From: Acetobacter aceti NBRC 14818 | Lineage (GTDB): Bacteria; Pseudomonadota; Alphaproteobacteria; Acetobacterales; Acetobacteraceae | DNA length: 64,000 nucleotides | Reading direction: 5' to 3' | Assembly (NCBI RefSeq): GCF_000193495.2 | Contig: NZ_AP023410.1 | Span: 310,001 to 374,000 of the forward strand | Shown here: piece by piece, positions 31,224-40,714 of the stretch | How the letters are laid out: each line of letters begins with the position of its first letter | Position numbering within the stretch: position 1 is the stretch's first letter | The notes under the pieces: model-generated | Seen by the model: only the letters and a program-made list of their open reading frames with translations | The model's database searches: none | Told to the model about the DNA's origin: nothing | Translations under genes and position numbers: made by a program

Positions 31224-31551
31224 GAGAGCAGTCTTCTGATTTGAAGACTGTGACAAAAACAGGATTGAATCAGCTAGATGGACAAGTATGGTGTCGTTGC
31301 GCTCCGATACTGGTCAATTTCATTGAGTAATATCAAGACGAAGGTTGAGTCGGCATAAAAACTGCCTGATATTATAATTCATGCAGTTTTTATGTCGGTT
31401 TATTGGCAATTGACTTGTTTTCGTAAGCTGGTTTTCTCTGAAGTGCGATTAATTTCGAAATAAAAAAACTTATCTATTGTTTTTCCGTTGTCGCGGAATG
31501 TTATTGAAAGTAACGGCGGGTCGGTCTCCGGCGACTGCCGATGGAGAAAAG
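31224..31551. other. AT-rich intergenic region with two hairpins
   Basis: This 328-bp stretch, visibly AT-richer than its surroundings, has no supported gene. An 8-bp hairpin (CAGTCTTC 31229-31236, GAAGACTG 31243-31250) lies just past the methyltransferase stop and may end that transcript, although no U tract follows. A 15-bp hairpin lies at 31351-31397. The promoter of the following gene is presumably here. Confidence 0.55.
31351..31397. repeat. 15-bp inverted repeat
   Basis: CGGCATAAAAACTGC (31351-31365) pairs with GCAGTTTTTATGTCG (31383-31397), one G-T pair, around a 17-base AT-rich loop. No T run follows. It may be a remnant of a mobile element end, an RNA hairpin in the leader of the next gene, or an operator. 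Confidence 0.65.
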
Positions 31552-32214
31552 ATGGTCAATGTATCGTCAGGTAGTCCATACCGGCATAAGCGGTTCAACA
31601 TCATCATGACGCTGATTGACGATATTGTAGTTGACAGGAAATCGTGTCGGATTGTTGATCTGGGAGGAACTCCAGATTACTGGCGCGATTTTCCAGCGTT
31701 TCAGGAACGGCCAGAGATTACAGTCCTAGTGATTAATCTGGTTCAGTATACCAGTGATGACACCCGAATACAGTGTATTGTTGGTGATGCGACTTCTCTC
31801 CCTGATTTGGCGGATAACACATTTGATCTTGTTCATTCCAACAGCGTGATCGAGCATGTCGGGACGTTGGAAGATATGAAGCGTATGGCTCAAGAAGTGC
31901 GTCGTCTTGCTCCGGTTTATTATGTTCAGGCTCCGAATTACTGGTTTCCCTATGAATTCCATACCTGCATGATCGGGTTTCACTGGTTGCCAAAGGTGTT
32001 TCGGCTGTTTCTTGTACGTCGGTTTTCCTGCGGGCATTATCCGCGCGCCAGAAACGCAGCCGAAGCTCAAGCCTATGTCGCGGACGCGAATAGTGTTACG
32101 GATCGACAGATACGAACCCTGTTTCCCGATGCGGAAATCAAACCGGAAAATTTTTTTGGGCTGACAAAAAGCTGGATGGCAATCAGGCGATCTTCACGCT
32201 CTGCTTCGATGTGA
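31552..32214 (+). CDS. class I SAM-dependent methyltransferase
   Basis: A 220-residue protein with the Rossmann-type core: CRIVDLGGTPDYWRDF (motif I), IQCIVGDATSLPDL (acidic motif II/III region), FDLVHSNSVIEHV (motif IV) and MAQEVRRLAPVYYVQAPN. This is the Methyltransf_11 type often found with glycan or lipid synthesis; the acceptor cannot be predicted. ATG 31552 is chosen for GGAG seven bases upstream; in-frame TTG 31477 and ATG 31498 lie further up. It is AT-richer than its neighbours and stands alone between rsmB-like and trp genes, so it may have been acquired by transfer. Confidence 0.82.
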   Translation: MVNVSSGSPYRHKRFNIIMTLIDDIVVDRKSCRIVDLGGTPDYWRDFPAFQERPEITVLVINLVQYTSDDTRIQCIVGDATSLPDLADNTFDLVHSNSVIEHVGTLEDMKRMAQEVRRLAPVYYVQAPNYWFPYEFHTCMIGFHWLPKVFRLFLVRRFSCGHYPRARNAAEAQAYVADANSVTDRQIRTLFPDAEIKPENFFGLTKSWMAIRRSSRSASM

Positions 32215-32259
32215 GACTGACCATTTGACCGGAACGGCTGAGAACGTCATCATGACGCC

Positions 32260-32856
32260 ATGATCCTGCTGATCGACAATTATGACAGCTTCACCTTCAA
32301 CCTCGTCCATTATTTTGGCGAGTTGGGGGAGGAGTGTGAAGTCCATCGTAACGACGCCCTGAGCGTTGAAGAAGTGGCCGCCCGCAAGCCGGAAGCCATC
32401 GTGCTCTCACCCGGTCCCTGCACGCCGAACGAGGCGGGCATCTGCTGTGACGTGATCCGCGCGCTCGCGCCGACGACCCCGATTCTGGGTGTGTGCCTCG
32501 GACATCAGGCCATAGGACAGGTCTTTGGCGGCAAGGTGGTCCGTGCGCCGGAGCCTGTGCATGGCAAGGTCTGGCCAGTCTATCACGAGAACACGGATGT
32601 GTTCGCAGGGCTACCGAATCCGGTCAGCGTCACGCGCTATCACAGTCTGATTGTGGAAGCGTCAACGCTGCCAGAGGTTCTGGAACGGACGGCGTGGACG
32701 GAGGATGGCATCATCATGGGGCTGCGTCATCGCCAGTATCCTGTGCATGGGGTGCAGTTCCATCCGGAAAGCATCGCCTCGGAAGGCGGTCATGACATGT
32801 TGCGGAATTTCCTGACGATGGCGCGCACGTGGAATGACACGCGGCGGGTGGCGTAG
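32260..32856 (+). CDS. trpG: anthranilate / aminodeoxychorismate synthase glutaminase subunit
   Basis: A 198-residue class I glutamine amidotransferase that supplies ammonia for anthranilate (and possibly aminodeoxychorismate) synthesis. It starts [20 protein letters not shown], with [15 protein letters not shown], the nucleophile Cys in [15 protein letters not shown] and the His/Glu pair in [14 protein letters not shown]. It is the first gene of trpG-trpD-trpC; trpE is not in this window. Confidence 0.95.
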   Translation: MILLIDNYDSFTFNLVHYFGELGEECEVHRNDALSVEEVAARKPEAIVLSPGPCTPNEAGICCDVIRALAPTTPILGVCLGHQAIGQVFGGKVVRAPEPVHGKVWPVYHENTDVFAGLPNPVSVTRYHSLIVEASTLPEVLERTAWTEDGIIMGLRHRQYPVHGVQFHPESIASEGGHDMLRNFLTMARTWNDTRRVA

Positions 32857-32886
32857 GGCTGTTTCGATGACCACAGGATTTCGGAC

Positions 32887-33999
32887 ATGAGCGGACCGGC
32901 GACGATTCCGGCTGAGGAGCCGCAGACAGCGGCACGCGAGCGGTTTCGGGTCATTCTGCGTCATATCGCTACGGGCAAGCCTCTCTCCGAGGCTCAGGCG
33001 GAAGAAGCCTTCGGGCTCGTCATGGATGGCGTTGCCGATGGAGCGCAGATTGCAGCGCTGCTCATGGGAATGCGCGTCCGTGGAGAGACGCAGGACGAAC
33101 TGCTCGGTGCCGTGAAGGCCATTCGCTCCCGGATGAAAGCCCTGCACGAACCACCGCCGGATGCGATCGACGTCTGCGGCACGGGTGGTGACGGCCATGG
33201 CACGCTCAATGTGTCCACGTCCGTTGCGTTCGTGCTGGCGGGGCTGGGGGTGCCAGTAGCCAAGCACGGTAATCGGGCGCTGTCTTCCAAGGCTGGCGCG
33301 TCTGACGTGCTGACAGCGCTTGGCGTGCCTCTGAAGGAGGATGTCGCCACGCTGGGAGCGGATCTGCGTGAGAGAAATCTGACGTTCATGGCTGCTCCGC
33401 ACCATCATCCCGCCATGCGTCATGCTGCGGGTGTGCGGCGGGCGCTTGGTGTGCGGACCCTGTTCAATTTCGTTGGACCTCTGGTCAATCCGGCCCGCGT
33501 GACCCGTCAGTTGGTTGGCGTGTCCGATGCGGCATGGCTGGCGCCAATTGTTGATACGCTGGCGAAGCTTGGCTCGACGCGGGTATGGGCGGTCTGTGGC
33601 GAAATCCCGGGTTCATCACTCCGCTGGATTGACGAGATCACGCTGGCTGGCCCGACCTATGTCGAAGCGTTTGAAGGGGGGGTACGTCATCGGTTCACCC
33701 TTGAGCCGGAAATGGCAGGACTGACCCGTGCGCCTGTCTCCGCGATTGCGGGAGGAGGGCCTGACGAGAACGCCAGAGCGCTGGAGGCCTTGCTTCGCGG
33801 ATCTCGTGGTCCATATCGTGATACGGTGCTTTTCAATGCTGCCTGTGGCCTGCATATTGCGGGGAGAGGGCAGGTTCTGAATGGCGCCGGTCAAGTGGAT
33901 AGGGATGTTCTGTGCAGGCTGGTGAGTCTGGCGGCATCCTCTATCGATAGCGGCGCGGCTCTGGCCTCGCTGGAAGCAGCTCGCGGAGTTACTGGATAA
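32887..33999 (+). CDS. trpD: anthranilate phosphoribosyltransferase
   Basis: Transfers phosphoribose to anthranilate; 370 residues, slightly long at the N-terminus. It has the helical N-terminal domain (LSEAQAEEAFGLVMDGVADG), the PRPP motif DVCGTGGDGHGTLNVSTSVAF, KHGNRALSSKAGASDVL and HHPAMRHAAGVRRALGVRT with FNFVGPLVNPA. It lies 30 bp behind trpG. Confidence 0.96.
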   Translation: MSGPATIPAEEPQTAARERFRVILRHIATGKPLSEAQAEEAFGLVMDGVADGAQIAALLMGMRVRGETQDELLGAVKAIRSRMKALHEPPPDAIDVCGTGGDGHGTLNVSTSVAFVLAGLGVPVAKHGNRALSSKAGASDVLTALGVPLKEDVATLGADLRERNLTFMAAPHHHPAMRHAAGVRRALGVRTLFNFVGPLVNPARVTRQLVGVSDAAWLAPIVDTLAKLGSTRVWAVCGEIPGSSLRWIDEITLAGPTYVEAFEGGVRHRFTLEPEMAGLTRAPVSAIAGGGPDENARALEALLRGSRGPYRDTVLFNAACGLHIAGRGQVLNGAGQVDRDVLCRLVSLAASSIDSGAALASLEAARGVTG

Positions 34000-34156
34000 A
34001 ACCGCAAGATCACTTTATAGGGATATGCTATCCCGTAGCGGTGTAATGTTGCTGCACAGGGCGCGCCATTCTGCGGCGCGTGAAATGGCTCTGAATATCG
34101 CATGAGCGTGCTCAGCCAGCGATAAAGTCATCCATGTTCATTTACGAGACGGAGAC

Positions 34157-35017
34157 ATGATGAACGAGACATCGGATCAGGTGCCAGTCGCGACCAATGC
34201 TGAGGCATGTTCCGAGCCATCGGATGTTCTTGGCCGGATTGTGGCGCGCACGAAGGTGGAGGTGGCTCACCGTTCGACGCTGCTGAGTCTGAAAGACATC
34301 ACGGCGAAGGCTCTGGAGACGCAGTTTACCTCGCGTGGTTTCGGACGGGCGCTCAAGGACAAGACCGCTGAGATGGTTCCCGGCTTTATCGCCGAAATCA
34401 AGAAAGCCTCTCCCTCGGCAGGTCTGCTGCGTGATCCGTATGATCCTGTCGGTATCGCCAAATCCTATGAAGCGGCTGGTGCGGCCTGTCTGTCTGTTCT
34501 GACGGAAAGTTCCTGCTTCCATGGGAGCAATGACGATCTTATCGCCGCGCGTGCTGCCTGTGAGCTTCCTGTGCTTCGCAAGGATTTCATTATCGATCCG
34601 TGGCAAGTTTATGAGAGCCGGGTGATCGGTGCGGACTGCATTCTGCTGATCATGGCGATTCTGACGGATGAGGAAGCGGCGGCGCTGGTCGATCATGCCA
34701 AGGGTCTCGACATGGATGTGCTGGTTGAAGTCCATTCGGAAGAGGAACTGAACCGGGCGCTGGCGCTCGATACGTCGCTGATTGGGATCAACAACCGTAA
34801 TCTCAAGACCCTGACCACTGATCTCGACATGACCATCCAGCTCGCGCCTCTCGTGCCGCCGGACAAGATCATTGTGTCGGAAAGTGGCATCAAGACGGCA
34901 GAAGATGTGAAACGTCTTTCAGCGGTGGGAGCCAGTGGTTTCCTCGTCGGTGAATCGCTTCTGCGGGCTCCTGATCCGGGTGAGGCGTTGAAGGCTCTGA
35001 TGAAGCCAGTTGCCTGA
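34157..35017 (+). CDS. trpC: indole-3-glycerol phosphate synthase
   Basis: Catalyses ring closure to indole-3-glycerol phosphate; 286 residues, single-function form. Typical motifs are VPGFIAEIKKASPSAGLLR (catalytic Lys and Glu), LSVLTESSCFHGSNDDL, LPVLRKDFIIDPWQVYESR, LVEVHSEEELNRAL, IGINNRNLKT and VSESGIKTAEDV. Start ATG 34157 or the next codon 34160; ACGGAGAC precedes both. The 157 bp after trpD hold no gene, so trpC may have some independent expression. Confidence 0.96.
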   Translation: MMNETSDQVPVATNAEACSEPSDVLGRIVARTKVEVAHRSTLLSLKDITAKALETQFTSRGFGRALKDKTAEMVPGFIAEIKKASPSAGLLRDPYDPVGIAKSYEAAGAACLSVLTESSCFHGSNDDLIAARAACELPVLRKDFIIDPWQVYESRVIGADCILLIMAILTDEEAAALVDHAKGLDMDVLVEVHSEEELNRALALDTSLIGINNRNLKTLTTDLDMTIQLAPLVPPDKIIVSESGIKTAEDVKRLSAVGASGFLVGESLLRAPDPGEALKALMKPVA

Positions 35018-35046
35018 TTGGGAAAGCTCGTTAAAGCGTAAGTCTC

Positions 35047-35104
35047 GACCACACAGGTTGTTTCACAAGCAATTGGTTGTCTGTTGTGGTCATTCACTTT
35101 TAAA
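35047..35104 (+). terminator. possible terminator after trpC
   Basis: GACCACACAG (35047-35056) and CTGTTGTGGTC (35081-35091) form an imperfect stem with one bulge, followed by CACTTTTAAAAA. The loop is long and the U tract is interrupted, so this is a weak call. Confidence 0.4.
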
Positions 35105-35234
35105 AATCTGTTTCCAAGCAAGCTTCAGGCAAGAAACATGTATGCTCTGAAAGAGGAAACAAAGCATCAGTTTGCGAAAACACTCAATAAACTGTCTACA
35201 GTCTGAGCGAGTAAGAGTCTGACCCGAAAGTTTT

Positions 35235-35498
35235 TCAACCCTGACTATATTTTGCTGTTCGTCGTGTGAGCATTCGGATTGAGGCGGTCAGTGTCCACGC
35301 GGTTGATCCTGAAATCACGCCACTTTCCGTGGTTTTCACCGACTGGCTGTCAATCATACTGGCTCTCAGAGAAACTTTGCGCCCCTCGATCTCCCGGCGC
35401 ATGACCAGTACTATTCGTTGACCTCGAACAGTCAGGCATCTCGCCAAGCAGAGAAGCAACGCCGGACAGTCGAGATCGATGGAAAGCATTCCACCCAC
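35235..35498 (-). pseudogene. remnant of an IS1031-like (IS5 family) transposase
   Basis: An 87-codon frame holds two recognisable pieces of an IS5-family transposase fused by an internal deletion. ASMIDSQSVKTTESG is the hallmark central motif, and WTLTASIRMLTRRTAKY is the usual C-terminal end. The stretch between them in intact enzymes (about 100 residues, including later catalytic residues) is missing, as is most of the N-terminus. GAGTCTGACCCGAAAG at 35215-35230, 5 bp past the stop, may be the matching terminal inverted repeat. Inactive by any reading. Confidence 0.75.
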
Positions 35499-35518
35499 AT
35501 CTCGTCATTAAACACAAC

Positions 35519-35559
35519 AAAAAACGCCTCTTCCAGGCGTGCTACCCGGAAGAGGCGTC
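35519..35559 (-). terminator. rho-independent terminator of the pdh operon
   Basis: On the minus strand ACGCCTCTTCC (complement of 35549-35559) pairs with GGAAGAGGCGT (complement of 35525-35535), then a run of T at 35519-35524. It lies 22 bp past the lpd stop. Confidence 0.9.
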
Positions 35560-35581
35560 AGAACTCGGAAGGCCGCCTTAA

Positions 35582-36991
35582 TTAAAAATGCAGCGCTCCG
35601 TCATAAGCCGCCAGCACGGCTTCGTGCATCGACTCAGAGATTGTCGGATGCGGGAAGATGGTTTCCTTCAGCTCCGCTTCCGTCAGTTCTCCACTGCGAG
35701 CGATGACATAGCCCTGAATCATCTCCGTCACTTCCGCACCGATCATGTGCGCGCCCAGCAACTCGCCGGTCTTGGCGTCAAACACGACCTTCACCAGACC
35801 TTCCGGCTCGCCCATGGCAATCGCCTTGCCATTGCCGATGAACGGGAAACGACCAACGCGGACCTGATAACCGGCTGCCTTCGCCTTGGCTTCCGTGTAG
35901 CCGACCGAAGCCACCTGTGGACGGCAATAGGTGCAGCCCGGAATCTTCGTCACATCGATCGGATGCACATGATTGCCAGCAATCGCTTCAACGCACATGA
36001 CCGCCTCATGGCTCGCCTTGTGCGCCAGCCACGGAGCGCCAGCCACGTCACCGATGGCGAATACGCCCGGCTCACCAGTGCGGCAGAGATCGTCCGTCAC
36101 GATATGCGTGCGATCCACGACAATCTTCGTACCTTCCAGACCGATATTCTCGACATTGCCGACAATACCCACGGCTGAAATCACGCGATCGAACGTGTAG
36201 GTTTCCTTCTTGCCACCTGCTTCGATCTCGACCGAGACGTCCTTGTCGGACTTCTTCAGCGTGCCGAGTTTCGCGCCGGTGAGGATTTTCATCCCCTGCT
36301 TCTCGAACGCCTTGCGGGCGAGACCGCTGATTTCCTCATCCTCAACCGGCAGCACGCGATCCGCGACTTCCACCAGCGTCACTTCGGAACCCATGTTGCG
36401 ATAGAAGGAGGCGAACTCCGTGCCGATCGCACCGGAGCCGATCACCAGCAGGCGCTTCGGCAGTTCATCCGGCACAAGCGCCTCGCGGTAGGACCAGACA
36501 AACTTGCCGTCCGGCTCCAGCCCCGGCAGCGTGCGGGCGCGGGCACCAGTCGCCAGAATGACGTTCTTCGCCGTCAGCGTGACCGACTTGCCGTCCTTCA
36601 GTGCCACGGCAAGCTTGCGCTTCTTGCCATCCGTTCCAGCCAGCTTCGCAAAGCCGTCGAAAACCGGAACCTTCGCTTTTTTCAGCAGATGGCCCACGCC
36701 GCCTGAAAGCTGCTTCGACACAGCGCGCGAACGGGCCACGACCTTCTGGAAATCGAAGCGTGGATTATCCACGGCAAAACCGAACTGCCCGAGATCATGC
36801 AGCAGGTGATTGATTTCGGAAGCGCGCAGCAGCGCCTTGGTCGGGATGCAGCCCCAGTTAAGGCAGATGCCGCCAAGATGGTTGGCTTCGACAACCGCGA
36901 CCGAGAGTTTCAGCTGTGCCGCACGGAGAGCCGCCACATAGCCGCCGGGACCGCCACCCACAACAATCAGATCAAAATCGGTGGTGCTCAT
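35582..36991 (-). CDS. lpdA: dihydrolipoamide dehydrogenase (E3)
   Basis: A 469-residue flavoprotein that reoxidises dihydrolipoyl groups on E2. FAD motif FDLIVVGGGPGGYVAALRAA, redox-active disulfide GGICLNWGCIPTKALL, NAD motif LLVIGSGAIGTEFASFY, second FAD motif GVFAIGDVAGAPWLAHKA and C-terminal catalytic His in TIFPHPTISESMHEAV. AGGAAA precedes the ATG. It is the last gene of the pdh operon, separated from pdhC by 67 bp that hold a strong hairpin. Confidence 0.97.
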   Translation of the reverse strand: MSTTDFDLIVVGGGPGGYVAALRAAQLKLSVAVVEANHLGGICLNWGCIPTKALLRASEINHLLHDLGQFGFAVDNPRFDFQKVVARSRAVSKQLSGGVGHLLKKAKVPVFDGFAKLAGTDGKKRKLAVALKDGKSVTLTAKNVILATGARARTLPGLEPDGKFVWSYREALVPDELPKRLLVIGSGAIGTEFASFYRNMGSEVTLVEVADRVLPVEDEEISGLARKAFEKQGMKILTGAKLGTLKKSDKDVSVEIEAGGKKETYTFDRVISAVGIVGNVENIGLEGTKIVVDRTHIVTDDLCRTGEPGVFAIGDVAGAPWLAHKASHEAVMCVEAIAGNHVHPIDVTKIPGCTYCRPQVASVGYTEAKAKAAGYQVRVGRFPFIGNGKAIAMGEPEGLVKVVFDAKTGELLGAHMIGAEVTEMIQGYVIARSGELTEAELKETIFPHPTISESMHEAVLAAYDGALHF

Positions 36992-37010
36992 ATGATATTT
37001 CCTGATTGAG

Positions 37011-37048
37011 CGTCGGGCGGGCAGGAACTACTTCTTGCCCGCCCGACG
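37011..37048. promoter_or_regulatory. intercistronic hairpin between pdhC and lpdA
   Basis: A perfect 13-bp inverted repeat, CGTCGGGCGGGCA (37011-37023) with TGCCCGCCCGACG (37036-37048), and a 12-base loop. It is very GC-rich without a following U run, so it more likely stabilises mRNA ends or attenuates lpd transcription than fully terminates it (inference). Confidence 0.75.
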
Positions 37049-37058
37049 GAACGGCCTG

Positions 37059-38309
37059 TCAGACGACGAGCGTGAACGGGTTTTCCACCACTTCGCGGAA
37101 CCCTGCGGTCCACTTGGCGGCCAGAGCGCCGTCAATGGCGCGATGATCGACCGAGAGCGTCACGGTCATCACCGTAGCCACACCCAGCGACCCGTCCGCC
37201 TTCACAACCGCACGCTTCTCACCGGCCGCAATGGCCAGAATACCAGCCTGTGGCGGGTTGATGATCGCCGAGAAAGAACTGACGCCGAACATGCCCATGT
37301 TGGAGATCGAGAACGATCCACCCTGGAACTCTTCCGGCTTCAGCTTGCCCGCACGCGCACGGGACGCGAGATCTTTCATCTCGTTGCTGATCTCACGCAG
37401 CGACTTGCGATCAGCCTGACGGATGATCGGCGTAATGAGACCATCCGGGATGGACACGGCCACCGAGATGTCCACGTCGTTATACTCGATGAGCGCCTCG
37501 TCCGTGTAGGAGACGTTGACGCCCTTCACACGACGCAGGGTAACGGCAGCAGCCTTGATCAGCAGATCGTTGACCGACAGCTTGAACGCATCCGGCCCCT
37601 CGGCGGGTGACGCCGCGTTGAGCTGGCTACGCAGAGCGAGCAGCGCATCGAGCTGCACGTCAACCGAGACGTAGAAGTGCGGAACAGTCGTCTTCGATTC
37701 CGTCAGACGACGGGCGATGACCTTGCGCATGGTGGAATGCGGCGTGCTGGTCGAACCACCCGGCGTATAGGCTGCCACAGGCGCGGACTTCGCCGCCGAA
37801 GCACCGCCGCCAGCCTTTGCCGCCTCCACGTCCTTCTTGACGATACGGCCATTCGGACCGCTGCCTTTCAGGGTGGACAGGTCGATACCCGCATCCTTGG
37901 CAATCCGCTTGGCCAGAGGAGAAGCGAACACGCGGTTCCCCTTCTCCACAGGAGCCTTCACCTGCGGCGCAGGTGCAGCAGCCTTTGGCGCAGGAGCCTC
38001 GGCCTTTGCTGGTTCGGCTTTCTCCGTCTTGGGCGCGGCAGTGGACGAGCCTTCCGGCACCGCCTCACCTTCCTCGACCAGAATGGCGATGGGCGTGTTC
38101 ACCGCCACACCTTCCGTGCCTTCCGGAATGAGGATCTTGCCGAGAATACCCTCGTCCACGGCTTCGACTTCCATCGTCGCCTTGTCCGTCTCGATCTCGG
38201 CAATCACTTCACCAGAAGAGACCGTATCGCCCTCTTTCTTGTTCCACTTCGCCAGCTTGCCTTCGGTCATGGTCGGCGAGAGAGCGGGCATCAGGATATC
38301 GATAGCCAT
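37059..38309 (-). CDS. pdhC: pyruvate dehydrogenase E2, dihydrolipoamide acetyltransferase
   Basis: A 416-residue E2 core of the pyruvate dehydrogenase complex. One N-terminal lipoyl domain ([15 protein letters not shown], lipoylated Lys43), a Pro/Ala/Lys linker, the peripheral subunit-binding domain (FASPLAKRIAKDAGIDLSTL, GSGPNGRIVKKDVEAA) and the C-terminal acyltransferase with catalytic DHRAIDG (His about 389, Asp about 393). Its first 82 codons are nearly identical to those of pdhB, with 110 bp (38140-38249) exactly repeated. It lies 12 bp behind pdhB. Confidence 0.97.
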   Translation of the reverse strand: MAIDILMPALSPTMTEGKLAKWNKKEGDTVSSGEVIAEIETDKATMEVEAVDEGILGKILIPEGTEGVAVNTPIAILVEEGEAVPEGSSTAAPKTEKAEPAKAEAPAPKAAAPAPQVKAPVEKGNRVFASPLAKRIAKDAGIDLSTLKGSGPNGRIVKKDVEAAKAGGGASAAKSAPVAAYTPGGSTSTPHSTMRKVIARRLTESKTTVPHFYVSVDVQLDALLALRSQLNAASPAEGPDAFKLSVNDLLIKAAAVTLRRVKGVNVSYTDEALIEYNDVDISVAVSIPDGLITPIIRQADRKSLREISNEMKDLASRARAGKLKPEEFQGGSFSISNMGMFGVSSFSAIINPPQAGILAIAAGEKRAVVKADGSLGVATVMTVTLSVDHRAIDGALAAKWTAGFREVVENPFTLVV

Positions 38310-38321
38310 GATGTCTTTCCC

Positions 38322-39680
38322 TCAGACGATTTTGGAAACGGCGTCCACAACCCAGTCGGGCTGCGGCAGGGCGAGCTTCTCAAGGTTGGCGGCAAACGGC
38401 ATCGGCACATCGAGACCAGCCACGCGCACCGGCGGCGCATCGAGCCAGTCGAAGGCGTGCTCAATCACCTGCATGGCGATTTCCGCGCCGATACCGGCAA
38501 ACGGCCAGCCTTCTTCAACCGTGACCAGACGGCTTGTCTTCTTCACGCTCTCGACGATGGTCGCGGTATCAAGCGGACGGATTGTACGCAGGTTGATGAC
38601 TTCCGCGTCGATGCCTTTCTCGGCCAGCAGTTCAGCCGCGGCGAGTGCCGTGCCAACACTGATCGAGAACGCCACGATGGTCACGTCCTTGCCCGGACGC
38701 TCGATCTTCGCCTTGCCGATCGGCAGGATGAAGTCCTCATCCACTGGGCATGGGAACTTCTGACCGTAGAGGATCTCGTTCTCAAGCACGATCACCGGGT
38801 TCGGATCACGGATGGCCGCACGCAGCAGGCCTTTCGCATCGGCCGCCGACCACGGAGCCACAACCTTCAGACCCGGAACATGGGCATACCAGCTTGCAAA
38901 GCACTGCGAATGCTGAGCACCCACGCGGGCCGCCGCGCCGTTCGGGCCACGGAACACCATCGGACAGGAGATCTGACCGCCGGACATGTAGTGCGTCTTG
39001 GCGGCCGAGTTGATGATGTGGTCGATCGCCTGCAGGGAGAAGTTCATGGTCATGAACTCGACAATCGGCTTCAGGCCGGTCATCGCCGCACCCGTAGCCA
39101 TACCTGTAAAGCCATGCTCGGTGATCGGCATGTCGATCACGCGCTTCTCGCCGAACTCGTCCAGCAGACCCTGTGACACCTTGTAGGCGCCCTGATACTG
39201 GGCGACTTCTTCACCAAGCAGGAAGACGTCTTCGTCACGGCGCATCTCGGCAGCCATCGCGTCACGCAGCGCCTCACGCACGGTGATCTCGCTCGTCTCG
39301 CCCCAGTCCTTTTCCGGCTCGCTGGTCGTCGTGACGACAGGAGAAGCAACAGCCGTAGGAGCCGCCGCTTTCGGCGCTTCTTCAGCCGCAGGACGAGCCT
39401 CGCCACTGCCTGCGGACGGCCCTTCCGGTACGGTCTCACCTTTCTCGACCAAAATGGCGATGGGCGTGTTGACCGCCACACCTTCCGTTCCTTCCGGAAT
39501 GAGGATCTTACCGAGAATACCCTCGTCCACGGCTTCGACTTCCATCGTCGCCTTGTCCGTCTCGATCTCGGCAATCACTTCACCAGAAGAGACCGTATCG
39601 CCCTCTTTCTTGTTCCACTTGGCCAGCTTGCCTTCGGTCATCGTCGGCGACAGCGCTGGCATCAGGATATCAATAGCCAT
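38322..39680 (-). CDS. pdhB: pyruvate dehydrogenase E1 beta subunit with lipoyl domain
   Basis: A 452-residue E1-beta that carries an extra N-terminal lipoyl domain (Lys43 in ETDKATMEV) and a Pro/Ala-rich linker, as known for alphaproteobacterial E1-beta. The E1-beta part begins [20 protein letters not shown] and includes [56 protein letters not shown] and [16 protein letters not shown]. It sits 5 bp behind pdhA. LipA (8046) would supply the lipoyl groups. Confidence 0.97.
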   Translation of the reverse strand: MAIDILMPALSPTMTEGKLAKWNKKEGDTVSSGEVIAEIETDKATMEVEAVDEGILGKILIPEGTEGVAVNTPIAILVEKGETVPEGPSAGSGEARPAAEEAPKAAAPTAVASPVVTTTSEPEKDWGETSEITVREALRDAMAAEMRRDEDVFLLGEEVAQYQGAYKVSQGLLDEFGEKRVIDMPITEHGFTGMATGAAMTGLKPIVEFMTMNFSLQAIDHIINSAAKTHYMSGGQISCPMVFRGPNGAAARVGAQHSQCFASWYAHVPGLKVVAPWSAADAKGLLRAAIRDPNPVIVLENEILYGQKFPCPVDEDFILPIGKAKIERPGKDVTIVAFSISVGTALAAAELLAEKGIDAEVINLRTIRPLDTATIVESVKKTSRLVTVEEGWPFAGIGAEIAMQVIEHAFDWLDAPPVRVAGLDVPMPFAANLEKLALPQPDWVVDAVSKIV

Positions 39681-39685
39681 CCGTC

Positions 39686-40714
39686 TTATTCTCCCACCAG
39701 CACGTCGGTAAACAGTTCCGAAGGATCAGGCTCCGGGCTTGTCTTGGCGAACTCGGTCGCATCCGCGACGATTTCCTTCACCTTAGTTTCCATTTCCTTG
39801 AAGTCGGCATCATCCACGCCCGCCGCCTTCAGCAGGTTGCGCACATGGTCGATGGGGTCATGTTTCTGGCGGATTTCGTCCACTTCCGAACGCTGGCGAT
39901 ACTTCGCCGGATCGGACATCGAATGGCCGCGATAACGGTAGGTGGACATTTCCAGCAGGTAAGGGCCTTTGCCCGCACGGCAATGCGCGATGGCTTCTTT
40001 GGCGGCCGCGTTCACAGCTTCCACATCCATGCCGTCAACCTGCTTGCCGGGAATGCCCCACGGCTCGCCGTTCTTCCACAGCGCCTTGGAGGCCGAAGCG
40101 CGTTCGACGCTGGTGCCCATGCCGTAGCGGTTGTTTTCGATGACGAACACGCAGGGCAGCTTGTGCAGGGCGGCAAGATTGAAGCTCTCGAAGACCTGTC
40201 CCTGATTGGATGCGCCTTCACCGAAATAGGTGATGGAGACCTCATCCGTGCCGCGATACTTGTTGGCGAAAGCCAGACCGATGCCGAGCGCCACCTGAGC
40301 GCCGACAATGCCGTGCCCGCCATAGAAGTTCTTCTCACGGGAGAACATGTGCATGGAGCCGCCCTTGCCGTGGGAAAGGCCGGTCGCACGTCCTGTCAGT
40401 TCCGCCATCACACCGCGCGGGTCCATGCCTGCTGCGAGCATCTGGCCATGGTCACGATAGGAGGTGATGACCTTGTCACCGTCCTTCTGCGCCATCTGAA
40501 GGCCGACCACCACGGCTTCCTGACCGATATAGAGGTGGCAGAAGCCGCCGATGAGGCCCATGCCATAAAGCTGCCCGGCTTTTTCCTCAAAACGACGGAT
40601 CAGCAGCATGTCGTAATAAGCCTGCTTGAGCTGATCCGTGGTCAATCCGGGGTGATTCCGGCCATCCGTTGCGCTGTCAGGCCTTGATTGCCCCGCATTA
40701 TTCTGTTCGGTCAT
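39686..40714 (-). CDS. pdhA: pyruvate dehydrogenase E1 alpha subunit
   Basis: The 342-residue thiamine-diphosphate subunit that decarboxylates pyruvate together with PdhB. Signatures are [38 protein letters not shown], the ThDP/magnesium motif [20 protein letters not shown] (first position Glu instead of the more usual Asp of GDG) and the phosphorylation-loop-like [15 protein letters not shown]. First gene of pdhA-pdhB-pdhC-lpdA. AGGTAAGG lies upstream. The operon promoter must lie in the 350 bp shared with the divergent regulator. Confidence 0.97.
   Translation of the reverse strand: MTEQNNAGQSRPDSATDGRNHPGLTTDQLKQAYYDMLLIRRFEEKAGQLYGMGLIGGFCHLYIGQEAVVVGLQMAQKDGDKVITSYRDHGQMLAAGMDPRGVMAELTGRATGLSHGKGGSMHMFSREKNFYGGHGIVGAQVALGIGLAFANKYRGTDEVSITYFGEGASNQGQVFESFNLAALHKLPCVFVIENNRYGMGTSVERASASKALWKNGEPWGIPGKQVDGMDVEAVNAAAKEAIAHCRAGKGPYLLEMSTYRYRGHSMSDPAKYRQRSEVDEIRQKHDPIDHVRNLLKAAGVDDADFKEMETKVKEIVADATEFAKTSPEPDPSELFTDVLVGE

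Noticed and set aside
37677..39176. 499-codon plus-strand frame opposite pdhC/pdhB
   Set aside because: Crosses the boundary of two real genes on the other strand, is Arg/His-rich and matches no protein type.
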